A DNA stretch of 64,000 nt from Gymnopus androsaceus JB14 (lineage: Eukaryota; Basidiomycota; Agaricomycetes; Agaricales; Omphalotaceae): positions 124,001 through 188,000 of the forward strand of contig ML769442.1 of the NCBI GenBank assembly GCA_009733575.1, read 5' to 3'. Positions within the stretch are counted from its first letter, which is position 1. Every line of letters begins with the position of its first letter. Under the pieces are notes generated by a model. The model was not told the origin of the DNA. It worked only from the letters and a program-made list of their open reading frames with translations, and ran no database searches. Position numbers and translations under genes: made by a program. Below, piece by piece: positions 1 to 11,800 of the stretch.

Positions 1-68
1 CAAATGAAAATTGATTTGTGGCCATACAGATACAGAGATACTAATCCTATGACAAATAGGCATGATGT

Positions 69-3000
69 CTATGAGGGAGCAAGACACCTATCAGAAGCGT
101 ACTTTCCATCATTACCCCACCACTGGAAAGAAAAAACAGTTAGAGCTGAAGGCAAACACAAAACTCGCAAGATAAAACTCACTTGTGGGAACTATTGAAT
201 AAGGAAGGACGTTAGAGATGATGCGAGTAAGTTAGTATGGCTGGGACTCACAGGAACAGCAGGACCTGCGGCACCAAAAAGTGCTAGGTTAAGAATGAAT
301 GATATGACCTGGGTTCCACCGTCAAGGGCACCAGCAACAATGTAGTTGTCTATAGGTGAAGGGATGAATTAGTAAGAAGTCCCACTTGATCTTTTCCCCA
401 AAGAATTACATTTGGTGAAAGCACGAGGATACTTGTTACGGATCCAGTACTGAGAAATAACACCAAGCGCCATAGCTGTGTTCACTTGAGTGTTAAGCCC
501 GACTACACAAAATATTTAGTATATCATGAACAAGCTGAATGATCAATAATTCGTACCACTGAGGTAACATGAGTACTGGAGAACAATACTTGTATTGAAG
601 TTCTTGAGGAGGATGCTGCGGGGCCACTTGCGATGCAGCGCATATTGAATGATGGGAGGGACAGTACCAATAGCAAGAGCAATTGGGATCATGAAGTAGG
701 TTTTGCCTGGACTGAACATCTCCCGTCCAAGAGCTCCCCAAGCAATAGCATTCGTGTTGAAACTCTGCGCATGCTGACCTGACCATAGACGGGTACCAGC
801 AATGGCAAGTAAAGCCGCTCTCTGTTGACTTACGATAGAAAGCTCCATCACATAGTTTAAGAGAGCACCCTGGGAAGCAGTTGTAGGCAATGCTACACGA
901 AATGCAATCAAAGACTTACGACAATACAACCCATGACTTGGACAAGGAAATTGACCTTGGGAGGGATCTTGAGGTACTGTCCAAGCTTCAAGTCTCCGAG
1001 AAGTGCAATGCCTTGTACTGTAGGCTGACTTCCGTATCTGGTAGACACGCAACTCAAGATAACGGGATTAAGAAGAGTCACTTCAACTTACAAAGCAGCA
1101 TACATGGTGGCTATGGGGTCTCCCGGAGCCATCTAAAAGGACAGGTGTGATCAGAGAGAGAATGGGTTAATGAGCTCATGGGTCAGGTACATAGGATCCA
1201 ATCATTGAGTAAAAGCCATCAAGTTGAGTGCTATACTGCTGGTAACCAAGGATGGCGGAAGTTGTGCAGTATGCAATGGTAAAGACACTTGAGAGGAGCA
1301 GAATCTATGAATACGTGGGTCTCAGTTATGTATGCACCCAGTCAATGATGGGTACTTACAATGGTAAGCTGCCACCAGGTGAAGTTGGATTTCCCTGTGT
1401 AATTTGTAGCCTGGGCCATGCCATAGGCAATGGCAAGCAACGAAAGAAACCAATATTTGGGAACTTTCTCGTATCTAACCCCAACCTATCAGATATTGTG
1501 AAGGAATAATAAATGTCATACTTACCGTTTCATCGCAGTGTAGTGCTCGTCATGAGTAACAGTTAGCGTCTTGTTCCATGGGTTCAGCATGCGGAAAAAT
1601 GGAAGCAACTCATTCCAGTAGAAACAAAGGACATGCGAAACAGTAGCACTGGGCGTGAGGAACCGAACAAATAGCGGGGCAAGGTGGAACAGAAATGGAG
1701 AGAAAGCGAGTATGGCACGGGTGGGGCGTCGGGGGAGGCCACGAACCGAGGTAAAGGGTGGAATGGAAGCAGATCAACAAATCAGTCAAGACTATTGAAA
1801 TCAACAAAGGGAAGCACTCACCCCATGGCAAGGTTAGCAATTATGAAGTACAAGGCATTCGTGGCCGCAAAATAAGCCGGCTAATAGATGTATTGAATAG
1901 TTGTGATATCGCAGATATAATTGAAAAACTTACCCCAACTTCAGCATACTTGATGGGGTCGAACTTGTTGTCAGTCAAAATGGCGGTTTGATTGTACTGC
2001 TCGGTAATATTAGTGCATGGTATGAATCTAAACAAAGAGATGATCTACTTGGTTGCCTTTTAAGGAGAAGTTGAGTCAGCGAATGATGACCATGAAAGGA
2101 GATAGAACAAACCATTGATATCAAAGATAGCTTGAGACATGAAAGGGAACTAAAAATAGCTTAGAAACAGCTGAAGTAAGACGGTACATGAATGCCTACA
2201 TTGAGACCGTGCCAGATATTTCCATAGTAGACAGCACACCTAAAAATATGTTAAATGCCAATGACTAGAGCAACTTGAGAGCAACTGAGACAGTACATAC
2301 ATCAACATGTAGGTAAAAAAAATACCAATATCTTGGTTTAGCTGGGTCCAGAGGGGAGTGTACAGACAGGATGAGCCAATGATATTCCAGTCAAAGCAAA
2401 CGGCAAGAAGCTGTTACTGTCGTTGAGCAGAATACATCAAAAATTAGGAAAATTACACCTACACCCATGCCTTCGTTGTTGTTGGCTCCTCCAAAAACGT
2501 TACGTATGACGGAGGAATTATGATCGACGAGACAGAAAATGCTGACTCCGGTAAGGACAGGGAAAATCCACTGAGGGATAATCTCGTAGCAGAAAATGCC
2601 TGCAAATAGAGTCCAGAAGATCTTCGTACGTTTGCTTCCTAGGCCACCGTCAAAGTGAAGACTGAAAACGTCGATTAAGTCCAGGCCAGAAGCATAGCCG
2701 ATGGGCACCTACGCCTGAAAGATACTAGCAGGGGTAATGACTGTGGGCCAGAAACAGACCGACGGGTAAACAAGTGCCTCTTGCAAAAGGCCAGCAAACG
2801 AATATCCGATAAGTTGCGAGCCCAAAAGGGTAAATATTGCGATACCCGGATTCAACTGATTATCGCTACAGGAAGGTGGTTTTATTATCCAGTGTAAGTA
2901 TGTACCAGCCTGTCTTGAACTTACTAGTAGAGGGACTGCACGGAAATAACTTGAATAGCAGTTGCCGAAGAGCTAGCAGTATAAGCCATGATCAGAGCGG

Positions 3001-3710
3001 CACCTAAATGCAATCAAGTCAATCTTCGGAATGAAATCCAGGTAGTAATTACCATGCTCCTTGATGTTGAAAGGCCCATGGTTAATGTATCGGAAGAGAC
3101 CATGAGACGGAAGACACTTCTCCCAAGCTTTACCAAAGAAGTAAATCACGATCAAAAGGAAGCTTTCAGAGACCAAAAGTGTTTGGGGCTTGAAGTAATA
3201 AAGTTGTGCAAGCACACCTGAAAGAAAGAAATGTTAAAAGCCAGGGGTCAAAGTAAATCACATACTCCCGAATCCTGAAAATCCAAGACCCAAGAATAAC
3301 ATGCGGAAAGTGACTACAGGCAGCTCGTAGTCGTCACTGTAATAACATTATTATAGATCTTGGGCAATGCGCTTGGCAATACGAGTACGTACCGAATACT
3401 TAGAACCTTGATTGAAACATCATGGGCATCCTTGACAAGATACTCGCTGTCCTTAGCTGCACCGGACGCCAAACGAGTCTAGAGAAAAAGAAAAAAGTGT
3501 AAGGAGGACGAGGCAAGTCGAGAGACTACGCATGGAGATAACCTCAAGTTCTTCCGCCTGCTTTAATCGCAGCTCTTCTAATCCGTCTTCCGAGTAAGTG
3601 ACCGCGTCGAGGTAGTCAGGCTTTTCCTCAGAGGAGGCGTAGACTTTTTTCTCAATGTCGTCGGTGAATTCACTGTCCTGACGGGCAGGAATGGGTTGAG
3701 TGCTTTCCAT
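69..3710 (-). CDS. OPT-family oligopeptide transporter (multi-exon)
   Basis: Proton-coupled oligopeptide transporter of the OPT family, a multi-pass membrane protein that imports small peptides (some members move metal chelates or glutathione). The start is the ATG at 3710-3708, giving an acidic cytosolic N-terminus beginning MESTQPIPAR. Family signatures follow in order on the minus strand: the GPFNIKEH motif near 3080-3060, QWIFPVLTGVSIF near 2570, FGGANNNEG near 2490, LKIPPK near 980-960, and the C-terminal WWGND with a late Cys ending at the TAG at 69-71. Introns are numerous. The last coding part splices as PAVP, FPQ, WWGND, with FPQ apparently on a 9-nt exon (about 199-207). The NPG of the classic NPGPFN motif reads NHG here. 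Exon borders in the middle were not all resolved. Family assignment is firm; substrate is unknown. Confidence 0.88.
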
Positions 3711-5638
3711 TCTTGAATCGGGTAAAGCGACAAGAGAGGGAGTAAAGCAATAGAAGCAAGAATCCCAAGGCAGATCAGCTCGACCGGATAAGCCTCTTGT
3801 ACTATTTTTCTTTGGCCCACGCACTATAATTACGTCTATAACTTCCAACACCTCATGCAGGATCATTAAAAAGACTGGTAAGATAAGAGAGGCGTTGAAT
3901 AGACCTCTGGCGATTGGCTTCGGAAGCGACATACAGAGGCCCGAGAGAAGTTGGACTGAGAACTTTGTCCGCTTCGATCTCGATTTCAGTACAATGCTGT
4001 TGGTCCAAACGACAGCCAATCGAGGCACAACCCAGAAGTTCGTGAGATATAGCCTTATATAGTAATCACCAGGTAATCAGACTCCTAATTTTATTACCTG
4101 CATGTGTCGCGCAAGGTGCTCCTAATAGAAGCAAAAAAAAAATCATATGTACTTGGCATACCGGATAACTAACCGATAAGTGTAGAGCGAGAGAATTGTA
4201 TCCGAACCTTGACAGCTAATTAGGTATTTGTAGCATGCTTTTCGAAAAACGCTCATTACTGATCGTGACAGAACAACATCATCTCTCAAAGCAGAGAGAA
4301 TACAATCGACCGTGCCACAGTGGAGCTTTGAAGTAAAAGCTTGTTTGGTTGTAAACAAGATCACTAACAAGCGTTTTACGAAAAGTATGCTACAAATACC
4401 TAATTAGCTGGAAGCTACCAAAGCTTTATACGTTATCCAAGGGCACGGAGAGTTCAAGACCGGCGGGATTCAATTTGAGGATCCTTGATCCTAGTGACGG
4501 TGAGTCTTGAATTTGGGATCGTTGTAGCAAGCCCGAGCCGGGAAAAGGAAGGGACGAAATGGCTGGGTGAATGGTGGGGATGGTCAATCGGCGTATATGT
4601 TCGATGCACTGGTACGGGTTGTTCAAGCGGTAATCCAGATACAGATCCATCAATTGACTAGTACCAACGGGATCTAGCTGTCGAGAATAGCATGATAAAA
4701 TTTACATAATCTAAGTAAGATAATCCAAGAGGAGATCACAACGACTCTCCGGTTTCTGAATCAACCATCTATCCCTCGCTCGGCAGTCGCAAAGAACCCC
4801 GCAGGACCAAATCCTAAACGACCTTGCATCGAAAGAACCGCAGGAACGGCCATATAAACACGACATTCATGCACTCGTATAGAAAATGCGAAGCGAAGGA
4901 CATCTCCGAGACAGTCGATGATATTCGGCATTTCTCTTCTTTCATGCACCATGCAAGCACCAAGTCGGAAGGTTTGGTTGCTGCTGCAACCTGCTGTATG
5001 ATGTATTCTTTCATCATAAAAGAGCGGAGTGTGACCTACGTTATGTTTCAGTGAATTGTGTATAGTATCACACTGTAAGTATATGCGGTTATGCTATATA
5101 AGTTATGGTCAATACAGGTCCCTTTTTAAGGCCTTACAGTACAGTTGTGTGATGGCTTGGGGCACCTGTAAAAGCCGTATATGGTAAGCCATTCTGGGAG
5201 CTACAGCGGGTCAATGTCAGGAGATACTAAATAAATCATCAATTTGACAACCCACTGAGTGCCCCAAACATCCCCCAGTCCAGAATCCGTTTCAAAGCCA
5301 TGCTATATACAGGTGTATCGTCCTGCCATATGTAATGATTACCGCTGCCCAGCCATAATGCATAAAGATCGATATAACTCGCTTTGACCGAACCGATTTC
5401 GGCCGATTTAGTTAGACTTGATTTCTATTGTACAATTGCGTGGGTCTAGACTATAACCGAGGAACCAAACCAAACAATGTAAGAGTATCTAGAACGGTGA
5501 ACCAAGACACAATGAAAAATAGCAACATTGAAAGATTAAAATGAGGTCCAACGTAACAGAGTCGTTATCATACAGGTAGATGGCTATCTAGAAATTGAAC
5601 GTTAAAAGGAAAAATTCTGCGTATTGAATGCAACCAAT
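3711..5638. other. Intergenic region between the OPT and acyl-CoA synthetase genes
   Basis: Holds the promoter side of the OPT gene and the 3' side of the acyl-CoA synthetase gene. The only structure I can support is the inverted-repeat element at 4214-4409. Short ORFs here show no domain or coding character. Confidence 0.6.
4214..4409. mobile_element. Foldback/MITE-like element with 39-bp terminal inverted repeats
   Basis: Positions 4214-4252 and 4371-4409 are inverted copies of each other over 39 bases with two mismatches; the outer ends read AGCTAATTAGGTATTTG. Weaker pairing continues inward for about 20 bases (ATTACTGATC against GATCACTAAC). The element is 196 bp and has no coding capacity. 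I found no clear target-site duplication, so the superfamily is undetermined. Confidence 0.65.
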
Positions 5639-8057
5639 CTACTGCTCCTTGTAAATTTGCTATAAAGGCCAATCAGTCGAAGCGCAAAGAAAAGAAACAG
5701 AAAACCAAACCCACCGCAATCTCCTTCTCAAACTCCTTCGCAACCTTGTTTCGCTGGATCTTCTGCGCCGCCGTTACCATCCCATTCTCTGGAGTCCATT
5801 CTTCGGGAGTGAGGATGACAGCTTGAAGGATCTCCATCGGCTTGAACCCGTTCTTCTTTCCGACCGAGTTGCACTCCTTCAGTACAAGTTCAACGACTTT
5901 GGGGTCATGGCAGAGGTCTGGGAGAGATTTCGACGAGTCGATGTCTAAAATGACGGATGTCAGTTGACACGGAACGGAAGCAACACAGAAGCGGAAGAAA
6001 GAATGCTTACCTGTGCTTTTCAGCGCGTGTCGTAGATTGACTTCGTGAGGGATGATGATAGCCATAGGCTGTTTTGCATCAGCCGTCGCATGTACACATA
6101 TGTTGCCGACGTAATTGCAGGCTTTGTAGGTCGATTCGAGTCGTTCGAGAGCAATGTACTGCAAAGAAAAGTAGTGAGATAAAGCAAGAAAATGCTACGC
6201 AACGCGTACCTCGCCACCTTGAAGCTTAATCAAATTCTTCACTCTGGGAACATCAAAGTGGGAAGTCAGAAAACGAAGCGCTGGGAATGAAAAAGAGCTC
6301 ACCGGTCAATCAAAGTCAAAGTCCCATCATCATTCCACTGTCCGACATCACCAGTCCTCAACCAACCATCCTTGGTGAAGATAGTCTCATCATTGTTCAG
6401 ATCCGGTCGCTTGTAGTACCCCTTGGTCACCGAAGGACCTCGGATGCAAACTTCACCTTGCGGAGGCTTATTGGTCGAGAGATACCCAGCATCTTTCACA
6501 TCCAAGAACTTGATCTCGACAGAAGGTACCGGGAGACCAACGCTGCTATAACGCATCATCTCCGGCGGGAGAATCGCACACATACCGCAAGACTCCGTCA
6601 TTCCGTAACCTAGATGTAGGAACACCAATGAGACCGAAGGGGGGGAAAAGATTGAATGGACGAAGACGCACCTTGAAGAATCATCACCAAAGCTGTATCC
6701 AAAAACTTTTGCGTTTCGTGGCTGAGTGCTGCACCACCAGACAGCGTGATCCGCATCCTGCCTCCGGTCGCAGCTCGCACGCTCTTCAATACGACGTTGT
6801 CTGCTACCTGACCCAAGACGGGAACGTTGTTCTGCTTCAACGACATGGCACTGTTGAATACACTTTTTCGTACAGTTCCTCCGGAGTTGACTTTTGAGAT
6901 TATACCCTTCCGGATGGTCTCCCAAACTGCAGGAACACCGACCATGATGCTAGGCTGGAAGGCAGCGAGGTCGCCCTTACATTTGCGCACCGAGGCATCG
7001 GTGAGAGTCTTCACTCGGCCATACCCAGTGGTCATTCCGACGAAGATCATGATGAGCTCAACGATGTACTCGAGAACATGAGCGAGAGGGAGGTAGGCGA
7101 GGTAGGTATCATCGTATGTGAGATGGTGACCGAGAAGCATGTAAACGGCACCAATAGACGCCACGAGGTTGGAATGAGTAATACAAACACCTTTGGGAGG
7201 ACCTGTGCTTCCACTGGTGTACATGATACACGCCATCGTCTCGGGCTTGGGCAGACGAGCTTTGAGAGGCTCTGTGGGTTTCGACCTGCCCAAAGCGCGC
7301 AGCTCGTCGATAGAAAAGACCTGTATGGATTCGCGAACTGCGTTGATATCGCTCACGAGAGTCTTGGGAGGCTCGCCGTCATATACGACGAATTTGATTG
7401 AGGGAGTCTTAGCAAGGACTTTGTAGAGTGTTGGTAGCAACTCTGCATTAGTGAAGAGACCAACACACTCTGGTTCGTTGAGAGAATGAGTAAGCCCAGC
7501 CTCTCCAAGGGTGTCATAAGCGGTAGCTATGGTCGTAGAAATAGAGCCACAAGCATTCGCCATCAACTGCCAATTGGGACTGGAAGAAATATGAGCAGGA
7601 GACGCCGAGAAAAACAACTGAGACAGACCTTGTTTGGGCGAAGATATTGAAGACATCATCTGCAGCAACGCCAATCTCTACTAAGCCCCTCGCAATTTCT
7701 GAGATGGCTTCGTTGAGCTCGATAAAGTTGATGTATTTGTAATCGCTGAGCTCGAAGTATTTCCACTTCTTCTTCTCTGTCACTTCCTTCCCATCGACAA
7801 CCTTCTTCACCTCTTTCTCTTCTTCGTGGATATCTACAACGTCTCTCCAGCCAAGAGCGTTTCTTGTCCCATGTGTGCGTGTTGCGTATTGGAGCACGTC
7901 ATAGACGGTTTCGATACCTTCGAAATGGCTGAGTTACGAGTTTGTCTGAGGATATTGCTATTCGGCGAATGGGACCTTCGCCGGAGCCCGCTGCAGGCCC
8001 AATTTCGACAGATCCTTTACCAAAATATCCTGGTTTCGAAGTATGAACGGTGGGCAT
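5639..8057 (-). CDS. Long-chain acyl-CoA synthetase, Faa1/Faa4-like (apparent frameshift near 5' end)
   Basis: ATP-dependent fatty-acid:CoA ligase that activates long-chain fatty acids. The start at 8057 sits in an ideal Kozak context (GCCACCATG). Seen in order: WRDVVDIHEEEKEVKKVVDG, the AMP-binding P-loop YTSGSTGPPKGV, LAYLPLAHVLE, ATGGRMRITLSGGAALS, YGMTES, GWLRTGD, then the L-motif region leading into GEYIALERLES, and EEWTPENGMVTAAQK near the C-terminus. A last intron (about 5648-5714) gives a C-terminus ending KEIAEQ. Between the start and position 7897 the frame changes by one base: homology runs straight through if one T of the TTT at 7923-7925 is dropped (QP-FEGIETVYD). No intron of suitable length repairs it, so this is a pseudogenising indel or a sequence error. 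All later exons look sound. Confidence 0.9.
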
Positions 8058-8265
8058 GGTGGCGGTAGAGGTTCAGGCTTCGGAATGACGCACGCGTTGC
8101 CGTTACTTTGGGGTATTAGACGGCCGGCAGAGAGCGCCTAATCTGGCGCCGAAGCACCTCGGTCGAGTCCAGACTTCTGTACCCTCGTTAATCCTCTACG
8201 TATGTTCTCCGATATTCTATCTTGTCCACTGGTACTTATGAAAAGATGATTTCGACAGTACTAAT

Positions 8266-8660
8266 ATGCCTCCCGTTGTTTGCGATATTATTGCTGTCCT
8301 CTACTCACGGGCCGAAGCGGACTAGGACGTTCCCGGAGTCAACACTAAAGAGACCAAGAAGGTCCATGCCCAGGGCTCCGGTACAGACTGGAGGCTCAAG
8401 CAGCCTGCTCCTTCTGACATTCTACAGCAGTCGAACATAATTTCGGCAACCATCAAGATTGGTCACGGTAAGTCGAGCTTCATATTATGGTGCAAACATA
8501 AGGAAGCTCTGTCGAAGATTTCACCAACATCTTCGCCGCTATCCCTATCTCGGTACTGCCAGTAGACAAAACAAGGGAGCCTATCTTCACATGCCGCGTT
8601 GGTGGCGTGAGGCTATCCGTCGTCAGAGCGCTAGCAGTCCTCAATTGTACTGACGCTTGA
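8266..8660 (+). pseudogene. Unrecognised degenerate coding-like stretch
   Basis: From an ATG at 8266 a frame of high-complexity amino-acid sequence runs to a GTAAGT at about 8466, interrupted once by a TAG (8323-8325). A second coding-like stretch (containing NIFAAIPISVLP) occupies about 8514-8656 and ends in TGA. It lies head to head with the acyl-CoA synthetase gene. I do not recognise the product. It could be a decayed gene or chance; confidence is low. Confidence 0.2.
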
Positions 8661-8710
8661 CAGCTTAGAAGATAAGTGCCGTGAGTATGTGCGAGTCCTC
8701 AATCAGGCTT

Positions 8711-8847
8711 CTACTGCTGAATGACCTGGACACACCTACTACGTCTCTCAATACTCTGCTTGATAGAGCTTCCAACCAGATCTCTACTGCTGAATGGCCT
8801 GGATACGCTTATAGCGGCCTATTACGTCTCCTAGTACTCTGCTTGAT
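8711..8847 (+). repeat. Imperfect two-copy tandem repeat
   Basis: Units at 8711-8763 and 8784-8847 both start CTACTGCTGAATG, continue with CCTGGA and a TACGTCTC core, and end TACTCTGCTTGAT. The second unit carries a small insertion. No function is apparent. Confidence 0.55.
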
Positions 8848-11800
8848 ATCTCACATTGCATAACATAGCACATGGCCTTCAGCCTCTGAAGAGCAAATAC
8901 ATCTTTCGTCCCGTTCGAGTTAAGTACTGCCAGATAGGGTGTTATTGTTGATTCCCTAGACATGACGATGACATAATTATAGAGGACTCATGCCAACAGC
9001 CAAACAAAGCTCAGTATGTCTATGTTGGTGGTGAGAGTGAGTTGAGTGTTGATTGACTGAGCAGTGGGTTATTCGGTGAGCGTGTTACCATTCATAACTC
9101 ACCAAAAAATAGTGTCGATTCCGAGTCCACTTGTGATGCAATTTCCCCTCGCCACGACGCCTACTCGTAGAGGCTCAGGCTTGCGTAGGAATCTACCTGA
9201 TTTTCGAGGTTCAAACCAAGTCGATCTCCTTAATTCAAGAGCTTGCGAGCATTTTTCCTTGTTTTAAATTCCACTTTTACAAGATCTGATAACTAAGTCC
9301 TCAATTCAAGTTTACTCACACTCGCCGCGCTAACCTACGCTCAGACTGCGAAAATTCCAATTTGTTTTCAGTTCCCGAACTCATGTTCGACCCCCTTAAT
9401 TTTGACTACAGCCTAGATCAAGCCTAGAAAACCTTCGACCGCAAAAACACTGAACAACTAAATTTGTGGCGTGCAATGCGCCTACAACGTTTTTTCGTTT
9501 GAACTCATGAAGCGATAATCATCGCTCGGAACTCGAACTTCTTGGAGGTGCAATTGGAATGATCCGGACCAGGCCACTCTCAGGGCTCAGATTTACCTTC
9601 AGCTAGTCCTTGGGAGACGCCGAAGATACAGCAAAGTAGATTCGAGCTCATCTCGCTCTTGCTAGGATTAAAAGCTCTGCCGCCGGTTTGGGACTATTTA
9701 CATCTGTAAATCTATATATCCCTTCTTCATCATCTCGAAGCTCGAGCTCATGCAGATCCTGACCTGCGTTGCGTTAGCATCCGAGCTCGTCTTCGCTGTC
9801 CCTCACCTTGGGCCTCACAGAAAATCGAATCTTTCGCATATCTCCGACTCCCGACGCGGTGGCTCTCCACACAGACCAAAAGGCCCGTACAAACTCAAAA
9901 ATTCTAAATAATAAATGTCTGGGTTTCCAGCATACAGGCTACCCAAGATTCGTCTAAATGCCACAGACTCGGAGCCGCACTCCTGCCCTAGGGCTCAGTT
10001 AAACCTGTCTTCCCTGTCTAGCATCGTTTTGCTGCATTTGGCAAGGCAACAAGACTTATCAAACCAAGATCTCTTCAGTTTTGCTTGATATATCCCCGAA
10101 ATCCTAAATTGGACCTTTCTTGGTAAGTTGACGCCCGTGCTCATCGATGATCTCCGTGGAACAAAGCTCGTCTTATCGATGGAAGGAAAGTGTTAATTTT
10201 CACATTAGTTTAGAATCATATTAAGGGCGTGCTTTCATGAAGTTTTGAGATCAGGGCTGATCTCGAAGGAAATACTGTAGTAAGCGTATGACTCGCAGCA
10301 CCGCGAAAGAGGTGTCAATGCAAAACAAACTGTTACTTGCCTACAGCGATCATAACAGCGATGATACGCTTTATATTCTCCGAGTGGCTGATGTCAGAAA
10401 GCAAGTTTCGACTAAGCATCACAAGCTCATTCAACTCTTCACTGCCGCGCTATAGTATACTAACGGTAAAAACTGACTGCTCACTATCGGGTGACCATCG
10501 AGCATGTCATTCCAGCTCCATCAAAAATGTGATTTTTTTTCGTTACTTTCTTCCAGAAACCTTCTATCAGCACTGGAACTAAACGACGATGACTCGAGGC
10601 TTACCTCGAGGCGTAAGGAGATTGTTCCGAGTCTACTATCAATCGGTCTCTTGGTTTTCCTTTTTTTCCTTCCTGAGATATCCGTAACTCTGCGGGTTTA
10701 AACATGCGGAAGTCCGTCCATTCCATCGTCGTTGGTCTATGTACTTTCACTCCGCAGGTGAAATAATATATATTCTCAAGTATAGGCCTCGAATGAGAGG
10801 TTCCAATTGAAGGGTACGAAGTAGACGATTGTGGCGCTCTGGTTAATGGATATTGCACCGATGGTAGCTCCTATAATAAGAGCTCTGACAAACCTAAAAA
10901 TTCGGTGACAATCCGGGGCCAGCCTCACAAGCAAAACACGCCGCATTCAAGTTGAGTGGGACCGCTATGCTACTACTGTTCAACAGCGCCGCTAATTCGT
11001 GAATTGGAGAGTTCAACATATTGATTACTTGGCAGGAGAACAAGATCCGTATTATTTGCCTTTAGCCTAAATCTTGGGTGTCGAGATTGTGAAAAGTATC
11101 ACAGGCACCTCAGGCGCGAAATTCTTGTTTTAATCCAAGCCATACAAAGCTAGCTCATTTTCGACTCGGTCATAGTAGACATATCGCCGTACATATCGCA
11201 AATACTCAAGTAGGCGACGTCGACGCAAGTGCTGGACCGAAGATCGTTCCAGACCTGGAGGAGCTACTAAGATGCGCTACTTGAGTCTGAAGGGCGAGTG
11301 ACTGTTTGGGAATGACAGTTGTTCGGTAGCCTGTCCTTGGGCGTCATAACAATGCTTTGAGCATTATTAATTAATTACATTCCAAGTTGCCCGAGAATTT
11401 GACAACCATCCCCGCAGCTGTTTTTTTGATGCCTACTGAGGGTATATGTGCTGCCGTGGACATGTGACTTTCTAGTGCGAGCGTGAACGTCAGTGACTGA
11501 TAGCCAACGAGTCATGTCGTTTAACGGCCTCGTAGGAAAGAGTCCAAATGGGCCTCTCGAAAGCCACTTACACGCTGCATCCAGTTCCTTCGATTTACAA
11601 CACGGAGAGGACCACGTCGAGACTCGATAGAGATTTAGGAAATGAATAAGAGGTCTACAGCTATACTAGTGATAAGTATATCTCGTCGTTTCGTTTGCAG
11701 TGATTATCAAAGGTTGCAGGGGTTGGATTATTTGAGTATAGTAAAACTTGAGAGCTTGAAGCTTGAGGCCTTCAGCGAGGATCGAGTAGCATGTTTTGGC

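Noticed and set aside
9160..9260. Possible tRNA-like GGTTCAAACC stretch
   Set aside because: No acceptor stem or anticodon arm can be formed around it.
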